Positions 36,169-45,583 of a stretch of DNA of 64,000 bases are shown here, in pieces. The stretch is taken from contig BCIG01000033.1 of NCBI GenBank assembly GCA_001599915.1, positions 62,001 through 126,000 on the forward strand. Reading direction: 5' to 3'. The first letter of the stretch is position 1; each line of letters starts with the position of its first letter. A model generated the notes under the pieces. It searched no databases, was not told the DNA's origin, and was given only the letters and a program-made list of their open reading frames with translations. The DNA comes from Symbiotaphrina buchneri. Its lineage: Eukaryota; Ascomycota; Symbiotaphrinales; Symbiotaphrinaceae. A program made the translations under genes and the position numbers.

Positions 36169-37989
36169 ATGTCGATGGGACGTTATCATCGTCTCGACGC
36201 ACGTTCCATCCGTCTCCTTGAGGTCTGCGATGATACTGGCCTAGATTTTACTCTGCATACCTGTAGCCTGGACGAGGCACCAGATTTTGTTGCACTGTCT
36301 TATACATGGGGTCCAGCCAGCTATCAGAAAGGCAGGCGACCAGATCGCAAGTATCCCATCACGTTGGCTACCGAGGTGGTTGACGTACATCAGAATCTCT
36401 ACGATGCGTTGAGCCACGTCGGAAAGTTCGTTCGTCGACGGGGCTGCAAGCTCTGGGTTGACTTCATCTGTATCAATCAGCAAGACTTTGACGAAAGAAG
36501 TGCCCAAGTCAAGCTCATGAAGGAGATCTACGAGCGCTCAAAGGCAGTCTATGGATGGCTCAGTCTCCCTTTTGATGACGAAGAGACCCGGCTCGCTGTC
36601 GCTACCATGCGGGCTTTCAATCTCTATCTCAAGGACATGCTAAGCGTCCATAGTGGTGACATATATGCAGTTGGGGCAACTGTATCCATGGAAACACCAG
36701 GGTTCCCCCTCAAAGCTGATTCCGACGAACACAAGGCTTGGAATGGCATTGCTGAGATGTTCAACCAGAGCTATTGGCGTCGGACATGGATCTACCAGGA
36801 AGCAACCACTCCCGGGCGGATCTTGTTTTTCTGCGGTGACCATTGCTTTGACGACATTCTGCTGTCTGCGACTCTCTATTTTGCATACTTGTTTTCCAAG
36901 TTCCCTGGATTCGACCGCCGCTTTCGCGCAGCTGCAGGTTTCGGAAGCAATCCGCAGAGTCTGAGTCAAGCTCGGTCGCATCGGGAAAAGGGAAAGGGAA
37001 GACGGCTGTTCGAGCTGATGACAGAGACCAAGAAGACAGTATGTAGTGATGTTCGGGATAAGGTGTACGCGCCCCTCGCGCATGCGCTGGATGTCTCGCC
37101 CCTGGAAATCGAGGTCAATTACCATAAAGACGTGGTCGAAGTGTATATCGATGTTGTGCGTTTTGCACTTGCAAACAAAGATATTGGCCTCGACTTCCTG
37201 GCCGATGTGCAGATACCTGCTCCAGATTCCTCAAACGAATATCTCAACGCCGTCAGAACGCCTCAAATGCCGTCCTGGGTACCGGATTGGAGAACACGAG
37301 TGGGAATCCCAAGGTTTACCATAAGATCTCAGAGGACTGTTGGAGACCCATTGTACAGTCCGTGGTCTGGCTCTAACCAAGACGCTGAGATTGTAGGCCT
37401 AGAGCTTCATCTTTCTGCCCTCCTTGTCACCAGTGTTTCTAGTCTGTCCTCGATTTGGGATGACGATGATGGAGAATCTGTCCATTTTATTAAAACATGG
37501 GAGACATTGCTGAATGTGCCCCCGTCCCTCTACGTGACAGATCCCGAAGCAGGACGCCGGGCTTTCTGTTCGACATTAGCAGCGGACATCGGTGTACCAC
37601 AGGGTGAAGAGAGTGAAGAGCAGGATTTCTGGCACCGTGGCGGTAACATCGACTGGCATCTGTTTGACAAGAAGTACGCCGAGCTTGATGATGTGGAAAA
37701 GAGGCGCCACGAGACAATGGAGCTCGGGCTTGTACGCAATTGCCATGGAAGGCGATTGGCTGTGACATCTCAAGGAGGCCTTGGACTTGTTCCAGCAGCG
37801 GCCACTGTAGATGATATAGTTGCTGTCTTTTCTGGCGGTAATCTCGTCTATCTGATCAGGCCGGTCACTGGTCATGAAGACAAATATCAATTCATCGGGT
37901 GTTGTTATATGGATGGCTTGATGGATGGCGAGGCGATTCGATTGGCTGCGGAATTTGAAGGGTCCGCTCGGCATATAAAATTGGTATGA
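36169..37989 (+). CDS. HET-domain protein
   Basis: Member of the fungal heterokaryon-incompatibility (HET) domain family, some of whose members trigger cell death when genetically different hyphae fuse. Single exon, 606 residues, ATG at 36169. The HET domain covers about residues 35-215: FVALSYTWG, then KLWVDFICINQQDFDERSAQ, MKEIYERSKAVYGWL and SYWRRTWIYQE. The C-terminal half contains WVPDWR and ends in a region typical of these proteins (GRRLAVTSQGGLGLVPAAA, DIVAVFSGG). There is no NACHT, ankyrin or WD repeat part. HET genes are numerous and fast-evolving, and most have no proven incompatibility role, so function stays open. Confidence 0.92.
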   Translation: MSMGRYHRLDARSIRLLEVCDDTGLDFTLHTCSLDEAPDFVALSYTWGPASYQKGRRPDRKYPITLATEVVDVHQNLYDALSHVGKFVRRRGCKLWVDFICINQQDFDERSAQVKLMKEIYERSKAVYGWLSLPFDDEETRLAVATMRAFNLYLKDMLSVHSGDIYAVGATVSMETPGFPLKADSDEHKAWNGIAEMFNQSYWRRTWIYQEATTPGRILFFCGDHCFDDILLSATLYFAYLFSKFPGFDRRFRAAAGFGSNPQSLSQARSHREKGKGRRLFELMTETKKTVCSDVRDKVYAPLAHALDVSPLEIEVNYHKDVVEVYIDVVRFALANKDIGLDFLADVQIPAPDSSNEYLNAVRTPQMPSWVPDWRTRVGIPRFTIRSQRTVGDPLYSPWSGSNQDAEIVGLELHLSALLVTSVSSLSSIWDDDDGESVHFIKTWETLLNVPPSLYVTDPEAGRRAFCSTLAADIGVPQGEESEEQDFWHRGGNIDWHLFDKKYAELDDVEKRRHETMELGLVRNCHGRRLAVTSQGGLGLVPAAATVDDIVAVFSGGNLVYLIRPVTGHEDKYQFIGCCYMDGLMDGEAIRLAAEFEGSARHIKLV

Positions 37990-38206
37990 TCGCAGTCTGT
38001 AGACTCGAATATTCCTAAATGTTATTTAGCTTAAGACCTAGCTTTTTGATCTTCCGAGATCGAGTCCCGAACGTCTCTACATTCCTTGAAAATTTGAAGT
38101 AATGAGACCATGACGTGCAGCATCTTCCATGCATGCTCAACGCCCAACACCTTCGAATGCCTTCAAGACGAAACGCCATACGCTATGCCGACCGTAATTT
38201 CCATGC

Positions 38207-39405
38207 TCATGCTTTCAGTTCTCCCTGCCTGGTAGTCTGTTTCTGCGATGCTGTCCCTTGACCAAGCAGTCTCCGCCTGTAATCCCAATATCCTTTCCTG
38301 ATAGGATCGAACTTTTCAGCCAGCAACTGCAACGCCTTTTCCGCATCCTTCTTCTTGCTTTCGTCGTCAGCCCATGCGTCAGCCAGAAAGTCCAGCGCGT
38401 GGCTGGATCGAGTCCGCTCGGGCTGTTCAATAGAGGCGAATTGCGCCGCGAATGGTGCCAAGGTGGAGAGCGGGCGAGAAGTGTGCTTGAGGATGCCGCG
38501 GAGGTATGCCCATGGGGAGGGATTTTGAGGCGCGGGTGTTATCGCGGACTGGGTGAAACTGTGGATATATAGGTCAGCATCGCCGTACGCGAGAAGAAGC
38601 CTGGCAGCGCAAAGAGAGGAGGCTCACGCAATCTCCCTTTCTATGATATCCTTATGCACTGCGCCCTTCCCGCCTTCCCTACCGAACACTATGAACCATC
38701 GATGATTCCACGCACTGTTATTCCTGACATCCTTCTCCAGCAACTCCTCTATAGTCTGCAGTTCGCCCTTGTCCCACAGGTCGAAGCGCTGTACGAGCCA
38801 CTGACGGTAGATCCAGACGTGATAGTTCTTTGCGTCACGCTCAAACATTTGTGCAATGAATGCAGCCTCTCCTGTTGGGTCTCCGAGTTTGTCCATTATG
38901 AGCTGCCGATGGTGCCTGGAACCTAGTCAGTAGAGCTCCGCGTTGAGAAGGGGAAAGCGAGCGTACCAGATCTGGTAATTCTTGAGATGCTTCAGAGCCA
39001 CGCGGTTCAGCCATTGCATTTCCTCGCGGAGATCCTTCTTGAGCTCGAACAAGCATTTAGCTCTGTAGAGCCTATGCGGCACATGGGTCAGCGCTGGTCT
39101 ACACCTGAAACTTGGAGCCCTTGAAGCCATGCGAGATCGTAACTGACTGCGCAGTGGGTTGCTCAACTTGGCAGTACATACCAGACAGTGTAATGTGCGG
39201 CATTCATCTTGATTATATGCTCTGTCAACGCCAGCACCCGATCGCTGTATTCGTTCTTGGCCATGACCGCTCGTAGGTACGCCATAGCCTCGCTATACTC
39301 TTCGGTGTATGCGATTGCAGCCAATGGATTAGGGCCGCCATCGTCCTGTGGTAGAGGATCAATATCCGCCCATACGGGATCGGTGGAATATTCTGGCGGA
39401 GCCAT
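38207..39405 (-). CDS. RAM2: Protein farnesyl/geranylgeranyltransferase alpha subunit
   Basis: Shared alpha subunit of the cytosolic farnesyltransferase and geranylgeranyltransferase I, which attach isoprenoids to CAAX proteins such as Ras, Rho and mating pheromone. Four exons (39405-39182, 39071-38967, 38915-38628, 38558-38207) with introns of 110, 51 and 69 nt give about 322 residues, close to yeast Ram2. The PPTA repeats, each with the W-x-x-R core, are clear: KNYQIWHHRQLIM, NYHVWIYRQWLVQRF and NNSAWNHRWFIVF. The N-terminus has DPVWADIDPLPQDDGGPNPL, as in fungal alpha subunits. The exon joins TG/G (Trp) fall inside two repeats. It sits 414 bp from ERG12, which feeds the pathway that makes its lipid substrates. 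Confidence 0.95.
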
Positions 39406-39819
39406 CCTGGTGGTCGAGATGTGCGTCGGCTGCTCTCGAGGCTGAGTTATGGAACCATTCAGGGTCTAGAGGGGGTGGTCGGAGTTCGGATGACAGTGCC
39501 AAGCTCCCGTTTTCACTCTTCGAGGCGTCGTGAGGGAAGTTTATGAACAACAACAATACCAAGAAAATAGACAAAGAGCCTATGCTGTTCACGGCCGTTT
39601 CTGCGATTTTCGAATCCCTAGTAATAGATTTCGGTATGCTCAAATTATGATTATTCATATAACAGAACAATTGTACAGTTTACTGGTACAGACCCTGCGA
39701 ACGCATGACTGGTGTCGGCTGCACGCCGCTCCCAGAGACTCCAATGCCCACACCTCCTTTTCCCCAATTAAGGCATTACGTACCCGGGTTAAGTGAAGAG
39801 CCCAACAGGTACTCCGCTC
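39406..39819. other. Intergenic RAM2 / ERG12
   Basis: 414 bp between the RAM2 start and the ERG12 3' end, both genes on the minus strand. No feature stands out. It should include the RAM2 promoter. Confidence 0.5.
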
Positions 39820-41424
39820 TTACATCCTCCAGAACTTCCAGCCTTCCCTCTTTTCATGAACCCCGACTCCGACAAGTTTTTCGATTCCTTCAGTGCCCAC
39901 GGCAGTCAGGAACTTCTCCTGGTCAATCTCTTCTCCACCCTTTTCATCACTGCCGTTTTTGAGCACGGCGGGCCATAACACACCCACACCATCTACACCA
40001 AGTTTAGTCTCGTACTTCTCGAATCCTTCCTCATCCAGCTGCTGCTCTAATTTGCGGAATAGTTTCTCGTCCACGCCAGGCTTGAGTAAGGTAATAGCAC
40101 ACCCGCCGCCGCCAGCACCGGTGAGCTTAGTCCAGCCAATACCAGCATGGTCGACCAGTTCACGAACTCGTTCCAACTTTGGGTGGGAGACGCCCAGTGC
40201 CACCAGCAGACCATGATTGATACGCAGCAGTTCTCCCAGTCGCTCCAGCTGAGGAACGTCGGTGCTGTCGAAGTCCGTAGTATTGATGATACGGTGTGCT
40301 GATTCCGTCACACCGTCGATGGCATCAAGCATCATTTCCGCCACCAAGGGATGAGCTTTTCTTAATGCGCCCACCTTAGCCACCTCAGTCATTGTGGAGC
40401 GCGGCTGTCGCGTGTTCACCAGTAGTAGTGGTAGTTCAGGAAACTTCTTGATGAACTGGACCGTTGGCGGCTTCCCGTAATCTTCCCGCTTAAACACAAC
40501 CGCTTTTCCATAACTTGAAACAGTATTGTCCACTCCACTGGGATTGCCATGAATACAGAGCTCTCCGACAAACGCCCATCGGTTTATCCGCTCGAGTTGA
40601 AGTTCAGCCTCCTGTCCTGGTTGATCTGGATGAGGTCCCGCCAAAACGCGACTCTGCAAGAGGAGAGCCGCACTCAGACAGACGCAAATACTGGCGCTGC
40701 TGCCGAGGCCAGCGCTAACGGGTAAGGTTGACCGAAGGGTATAAATACATGGAGGAGATGAACGAGATCCGAGCGATAGGAAAAGATACAGGAAGGCGGA
40801 CGCTGCGTTCTGCTGTATCCTTCGGGTGTGCTCGTCACTGTCGGTACCAACGGCCTTGATGTGTGGGCTCATGGCCTGGACGAGATCCGGATTGAGTGAA
40901 GTTACTAGATCGTAGTAGAACTTTTTCTTTGAAGGCTGCTGAAACGTTGCCCAGGGCAGAGAATCAATGTCCCAGGTATGGTCGAGATGGATGTCGGGGA
41001 AGCGCAGGGAGACCGTCCTGCGGGATTTTGAGAGTGTAGTCACAAGAAGATACGACCTCAGAGAGATCGCCACGACCATTGCGGCCTAAGTTCGTCAGTA
41101 CCTGTCTGGAGCAAATTGTTGGATCATCCCCCGTACCTTTCCATGAACAACTGCATGTTCACCATGCACAATGACCTTCCCCGGTGCAGATACCATGAAA
41201 GCGGGCATCATGGGCGACGAGGTTTTCCTGGCCGTGTTTGGCTCCGTCGCAGGACCATCGCCATTCATGACTGTTGCCATACTCCCTCCTCTCTTATGCT
41301 CCCCGTTAGTCTTGACCTCTACCCCGCTCGAAATCTTTCCTGCGCCATTGGTAACACCTGCGCCTCCGTCGGTAGCCTGCCCCTGAACGCGAACGCCGTC
41401 AGACCCGTTCTCGAGGCTGCCCAT
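39820..41424 (-). CDS. ERG12: Mevalonate kinase
   Basis: Phosphorylates mevalonate with ATP, an early step to sterols and prenyl diphosphates. Two exons (41424-41137, 41085-39820; 51-nt intron) give up to 517 residues. The GHMP-kinase motifs are clear: SAPGKVIVHGEHAVVHGK at the N-terminus, LPVSAGLGSSASI for ATP binding, GNPSGVDNTVSSYGKAV with the catalytic Asp, and KLTGAGGGGCAITLL. Compared with yeast (443 residues) there is an extra, low-complexity N-terminal part of about 70 residues. The frame is open further upstream to 41694. I chose the ATG at 41424 (MGSLENGSDG), but the ATGs at 41280 and 41268 would also give a full core. Neighbouring RAM2 and STE24 act downstream in protein prenylation. 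Confidence 0.93.
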
Positions 41425-42129
41425 CTTGCTACCCGCACAGCACCACTCCACAGTAGAATTGGTTAGTTCAAAAGGTGATTCCGTCTTCGAGATCGCTTCA
41501 TACTGCGCGGAAGGCAAAAGGCGGCTGGAGCGTCGGTGGTCCAGTTGAGGGAGTGCGCTTCCAAAGGGAGATGGCGTCCGCGTGCGACTTGGTTTGGCTT
41601 GCCAAGACCCGGGGTACCGAAAACTGTACCCCTGGTCGTCCACGTCCAATGGGAGACGGAGTAAATGCATATTGTGCTCAAGAGTAGCAAACAACTATCA
41701 AACACTCAAAATCCAGATTTTGAGGCCGAAATGTCTTACACAAGATATACCCTTTTTTTACTAAGCCTCTAGGACGCATGATATCTATGTTAAAAGGCTC
41801 CCATGATACCAACGCCTATCGATGGCCTGGTGGTGAAGATCCTTTGTGAATTTATCTCTTATTCTGCAATATGAGAACAATACTAAGATTGTCTCCAAGC
41901 CATTTCACGCCATCTATGCATACAGAAATAGACAGCAGCCCCAAAAACCGTTCCACGATATAAACCCCCTCGTATCGGAAGCAAACAAGAAGCGTCCAGT
42001 AGCTGTAGAATACCGTTTCCGGCAGGATAGAATCCTGGGAAGTCACTTCAACACTTCAGGGCAGCGTGTGACCTTGTATGCCCTTGTTTGCCCATCTCCT
42101 CACTCCTTCATTAGGCATCCATCGGTGCT
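41425..42129. other. Intergenic ERG12 / MRPL34
   Basis: 705 bp. The ERG12 frame stays open to 41694 on the minus strand, so its leader could be coding in part. Otherwise no supported feature. It probably holds the ERG12 promoter and the MRPL34 terminator. Confidence 0.45.
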
Positions 42130-42589
42130 CTAATGGCTCAATGTACTCCTCCGCTTCGCTCTTCTCCTCCTCAATATCGCTCTCCCGGTCCTCGACTTGT
42201 TTCTAGCTAGAAATCCATGTCTCCTCTTCCGCACCCTGTGGCTTGGATCATATGTATCCCGAGGTCCATTCCGCACCTGCAGGCCTGCGAGCGCCGGATG
42301 TGTCGAGATCTTAGGCAAGAGATCCAGCTGCGCCGTGGCGGCTGATATCGATGTGCTACCTGATGAGGCAGGGGTTGTTGTAGCCGCGATTGAGGGTGTA
42401 GAAGGCCGAAACGATGAGAGTGTCGGCCGGAGGAGGGTCGTGAGCGTCCTATGTGGAAAACGAGGTTAGATAGGTGCAGAAGGGTAGACAGAAGTGGGCT
42501 TGCCTGGCTGAGGGCCGTTGGACAACAGGCTTAGACGCCGAGGGTATTGATGTGCGGAACACCGCCCGTAAACATCGCAAGCACAGCAT
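42130..42589 (-). CDS. MRPL34: Mitochondrial ribosomal protein bL34m
   Basis: Small basic protein of the mitochondrial large ribosomal subunit. Two exons (42589-42504, 42448-42130) give 134 residues. The start MLCLRCLRAVFRTSIPSA is a typical basic, amphipathic mitochondrial import signal. The C-terminus RKRRHGFLARNKSRTGRAI, followed by LRRRRAKRRSTLSH, is the unmistakable L34 signature. The 55-nt intron begins with GC, not GT (CCAG then GCAAGC), with a CTAAC branch site and ATAG acceptor. The only nearby GT donor would create a stop at the junction, so the GC-AG splice is needed. The exon joins through an AGG codon (A-R-T-L-T-T). It is divergent from the gene at 42816 across only 226 bp. Confidence 0.93.
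42449..42503 (-). other. GC-AG intron in MRPL34
   Basis: 55 nt, donor GCAAGC after CCAG, branch CTAAC, acceptor ATAG. Phase 2. GC donors are a known minor class in fungi and usually keep a strong AG just before the site, as here. Confidence 0.85.
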
Positions 42590-42815
42590 TCTGAAGTGCT
42601 TGCAAAATGCTTGCTGTGTGTACTGTGAATGGAGACGGGCGGAGTATCGAGGAAGAGGAACCGCGCAGTGCTGTCAAGCCTCGTACTGAATCGGCGGCAG
42701 ACTAGCGCTAGCGCAAACCCAACTTTCCGAGCCTCCAAATAATTTCTGGCAGTCCATCCCTAAATTCTGCTACAAGTCCTCTCCCTATCTACCGCACCCT
42801 TTCGTTCAATTCAAG
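42590..42815. promoter_or_regulatory. Compact divergent promoter
   Basis: 226 bp between the start codons of MRPL34 (minus) and the basic hypothetical gene (plus), so both promoters must lie here. The plus-strand part just before 42816 is C/T-rich, as is common in fungal leaders. Confidence 0.55.
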
Positions 42816-43406
42816 ATGACCTCTGTCCTCCCTCCCACTGTGAATCACGGCTCGCGCCGTGTTTCCGCTGCGGAAGCCCTAAGCGTCATCCAAACCTACC
42901 TTTCCAACGCGTCCACCGACCCGTCTCTGGACCCCTCAGTGCTGCTCACAGACAACGGCCCACAGTCTTCCGTAGGTGGCTCTGCGGGCGGATTGCGGTT
43001 ACACAATCTCCGGCGGGTAGAGGCTGGACTAAGAGGCGAGCGATGGGGTACCGACGTCGATCTCGGAGGCTTGGTGGAGAGTGATGATACAAACATTGGG
43101 GCCAATGTCCAGATCATTGCGGGAGCGGGCGTCGACGGTGGAATCGTCACAGAGGGCGCAGAGGGTGAGGGATGGCAAGACATGGATACCTACCAGAGAG
43201 AACAGGAGGAAGAGCTTGGCGAAATCGGGCGGAGGGATACCGGGATAGAGGACGGTGGGGAAGTGCCGGATGTGGAAGAGACCTCAGTCCCTGTAAAGGA
43301 TCAAAAAGACAAGGAGGCGAGAAAAAAGGCAAAGTTGGAGAGGAGAAAGAGAGAGAAGGTCGACACGGAGGAGAAAAGAAAGAGAGCCAAGGAAGCAGAA
43401 GTATGA
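42816..43406 (+). CDS. Conserved hypothetical protein with charged C-terminus
   Basis: Single exon of 196 residues, ATG in a good context (CAAGATGAC). The N-terminal half has the pattern RRVSAAEALSVIQTYLSNAS and GLRLHNLRRVEAGLRGERWG, which looks like a conserved fold rather than chance sequence. The C-terminal quarter is a Lys/Arg/Glu-rich, coiled-coil-like tail (DKEARKKAKLERRKREK), as seen in nucleolar and ribosome-assembly factors. I do not recognise a named family. A nuclear or nucleolar role is a guess from composition and from sharing a promoter with a ribosomal protein gene. Confidence 0.75.
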   Translation: MTSVLPPTVNHGSRRVSAAEALSVIQTYLSNASTDPSLDPSVLLTDNGPQSSVGGSAGGLRLHNLRRVEAGLRGERWGTDVDLGGLVESDDTNIGANVQIIAGAGVDGGIVTEGAEGEGWQDMDTYQREQEEELGEIGRRDTGIEDGGEVPDVEETSVPVKDQKDKEARKKAKLERRKREKVDTEEKRKRAKEAEV

Positions 43407-43535
43407 ATGGTCGACGGGTGACCTCAGCGATTTTTCGGCTTCGAGAATGCCGCACGATTTACGATTCCACGAAGCACGACGTGAGCCAAGATTGAATTTG
43501 GTAATCTAATCCACTCATGGAGACGGGTTAGTCGT

Positions 43536-45105
43536 CTATAACTCCCTGTCTGCAGCCTTCTCAACCTTTTCAGGCTCTTTCTCAGCCTTCTTATCCCCGG
43601 ACCATCCCAGAGCCTTCAGCCTCTCGGGCAAAATTGGATGAGAAAAGTGGTAGCTGGCATACATCCAGTCCGCATCCATTGTGCTCAAGTTTTGGACTTG
43701 TAGCTTGATCAGGGACTTCGCAAGTTCAGCGGAATAACCTAGGTTCACGGCGAACTCATCTACTGGAATTAGCGATGGGTGTTGAAAGCGTCAAAAAGAA
43801 CACATACCAGCTTCGAACTCAAATTTCCGACTCAGAATGTTCATCAGAAGTTTGATGATGGTGTCCATGGGTGCGAGCGCGTCCGAGAAAAGGATGAAGC
43901 CGATGATGATGGGATACTCATTGACAAACCCGAAATCCCTGTACAGCGAGCGGTTGTTGATGAAGACTGAGAAGAGTGTGAAGACGTAAAACATGTGGAA
44001 CTAGAAGGAATACGATTAGCTTCGCGTTCCGCTGCCTTCGTTGTAACGTACCTGTGCAATGCCAAAGAGCTTGGTGGTATGGCTCAAGCTCCAATGACCA
44101 AGCTCGTGACTGAGGACTGCGACGACTTCCTCCGTTTCACTTTTCTCGATCAAGGTGTCGTAAATGACAATATGCTTCTTCCATGGGAGTCCATAGAAAT
44201 ATGCATTGCTGTGCGCACTTCTCTTGCTTCCGTCTATGACATATAGTTCTTTGAGAGGAAACTTCAACCTCCTGGCCAAAGCCTCAACGCCTGACTTGAG
44301 AGGTCCTTCCTGGAGCGGGGAGAGCTTGTTGAAGAGCGGCAGAATAGCAATCGGATAGATGGTGATCATGAAAACCTGCACGCCAATGGAGAACAGCCAG
44401 AGATAGTAGAAGAAACTCGTTCCGGTCTTTTGGATGATTGCCAGGAATGCGCTGAGAAGAGGTGTTCCGAGTACGACCATGAGAGCCTGACTCTTGAGGA
44501 GATCCGTGAAGAATAGTTTGGGCGTCTGCTTGTTGAAACCGAAGCGTTCCTCGATGACAAAGGTGCTGTATAACGAAGTGGGCAGGGACAGAAGCGTACT
44601 GATGAGGCTGAAGGAGAAGAAGAATATCAGGCTGTGAGTGATTTCGCCAGAGAACCGCGCAGGGAAATATCTGGCCAGTAAGATGCCCGTCAAGCCCCAT
44701 AACTTTGGCAGGAGGTCGTAATAGATGATGCCAATGTTCTGTAATTCGCTGTACAAAGAGGAGATAAATCCAAACTTGGCTTTGGCCCGACCATATTCCT
44801 GTCACGTTGAAATCAGCCAACTGTGCCTAAAGCGTCAGAGAACGCGCATACCTGGCTTTTGTCGAAGGTCTGTTGGTCAATCTCCCCCTCCAGTGCCTTG
44901 GGTGGTTTCTTTTGCTGCAGAACCCGATACTGGCGAAGTGAAAGGAAGCTCTCAAAGACATATTGTCCTATAGAGAAGCCAACGATGAGCTTCTTCCATG
45001 GAAATAGAGGCCGGTCGAGGAAGCGCGCCAGGCGCTAAATCATGGAGTCAATACATTGCGCCCAGCTGGATCATTGGAGGAGTTTCTTGCCTGTAGGAGA
45101 TCCAT
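43536..45105 (-). CDS. STE24: CAAX prenyl protease 1 (M48 metalloprotease)
   Basis: ER-membrane zinc protease that removes the last three residues of prenylated CAAX proteins and trims a-factor-like pheromone. Five exons (45105-45091, 45034-44852, 44798-44052, 44000-43808, 43759-43536) give 453 residues, the same length as yeast Ste24. The zinc motif HELGH stands in VVAVLSHELGHWSLSH; the third ligand is probably the Glu in SRKFEFEAGDEFA. Seven or so membrane segments are visible. The first exon encodes only MDLLQ and is followed by a 56-nt GC-AG intron (CAG then GCAAGA, ending ATTTAG); RLARFLDRPLFPWKKLIVGF continues in frame. The other introns are 53, 51 and 48 nt with ordinary GT-AG ends. 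Confidence 0.95.
45035..45090 (-). other. GC-AG intron in STE24
   Basis: 56 nt, GCAAGA after CTACAG, TTGACT branch-like site, ATTTAG acceptor, phase 0. The only GT in the stretch would leave a 20-nt intron, which is too short. Confidence 0.8.
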
Positions 45106-45583
45106 GTTGACGACTAGTCGTGCTACAAGGCACTGCTCAAACCGTCACGAGTTTTTGAATGTATTGGTTGATGCTGAAAGCTTTACAGCTCGTCAAAGCT
45201 GGAGCCAACAAGCCGGCCTCAGCAAGCGAAGGCCACGGTTTCGCCATTGCGGAGCGGGGACCGAAGGCGGACACGGATCGGCAACCGTCTCAGGTACGCT
45301 TACGGCGAGTCCAATTAACCAGCTTGAAGCACAGCCATGTTCTACAATTCACAATCCACGTCTCAGCGGGTACCGTTAAACGTCCAATTATTCTAAAATA
45401 CACACGAGAATCTCTTTTGGGTCACAGGAACGCTGGATGACCTTATGCCACCTTGAGAATACAGAAAGCGAGCAACATGTAAAGGAAATGCACGCAGTAG
45501 GAGTTGATAGACTCCGGTTGCTAACCCCCCTAAATATGTCCCCATAGCTCTTTCCGACCGTCATTACACCTCCGTCATCCGCC
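45106..45583. other. Intergenic STE24 / clathrin
   Basis: 478 bp between the STE24 start and the clathrin 3' end, both genes on the minus strand. Short frames only. It should hold the STE24 promoter. Confidence 0.5.

Noticed and set aside
42449-42489. 41-nt GT-AG intron in MRPL34
   Set aside because: It creates a TGA at the junction; the GC donor 14 nt upstream fits.
45530-45545. CTAACCCCCCTAAA, considered as a telomerase RNA template
   Set aside because: It does not match the TTAGGG repeat complement, and it lies in a short intergenic gap.
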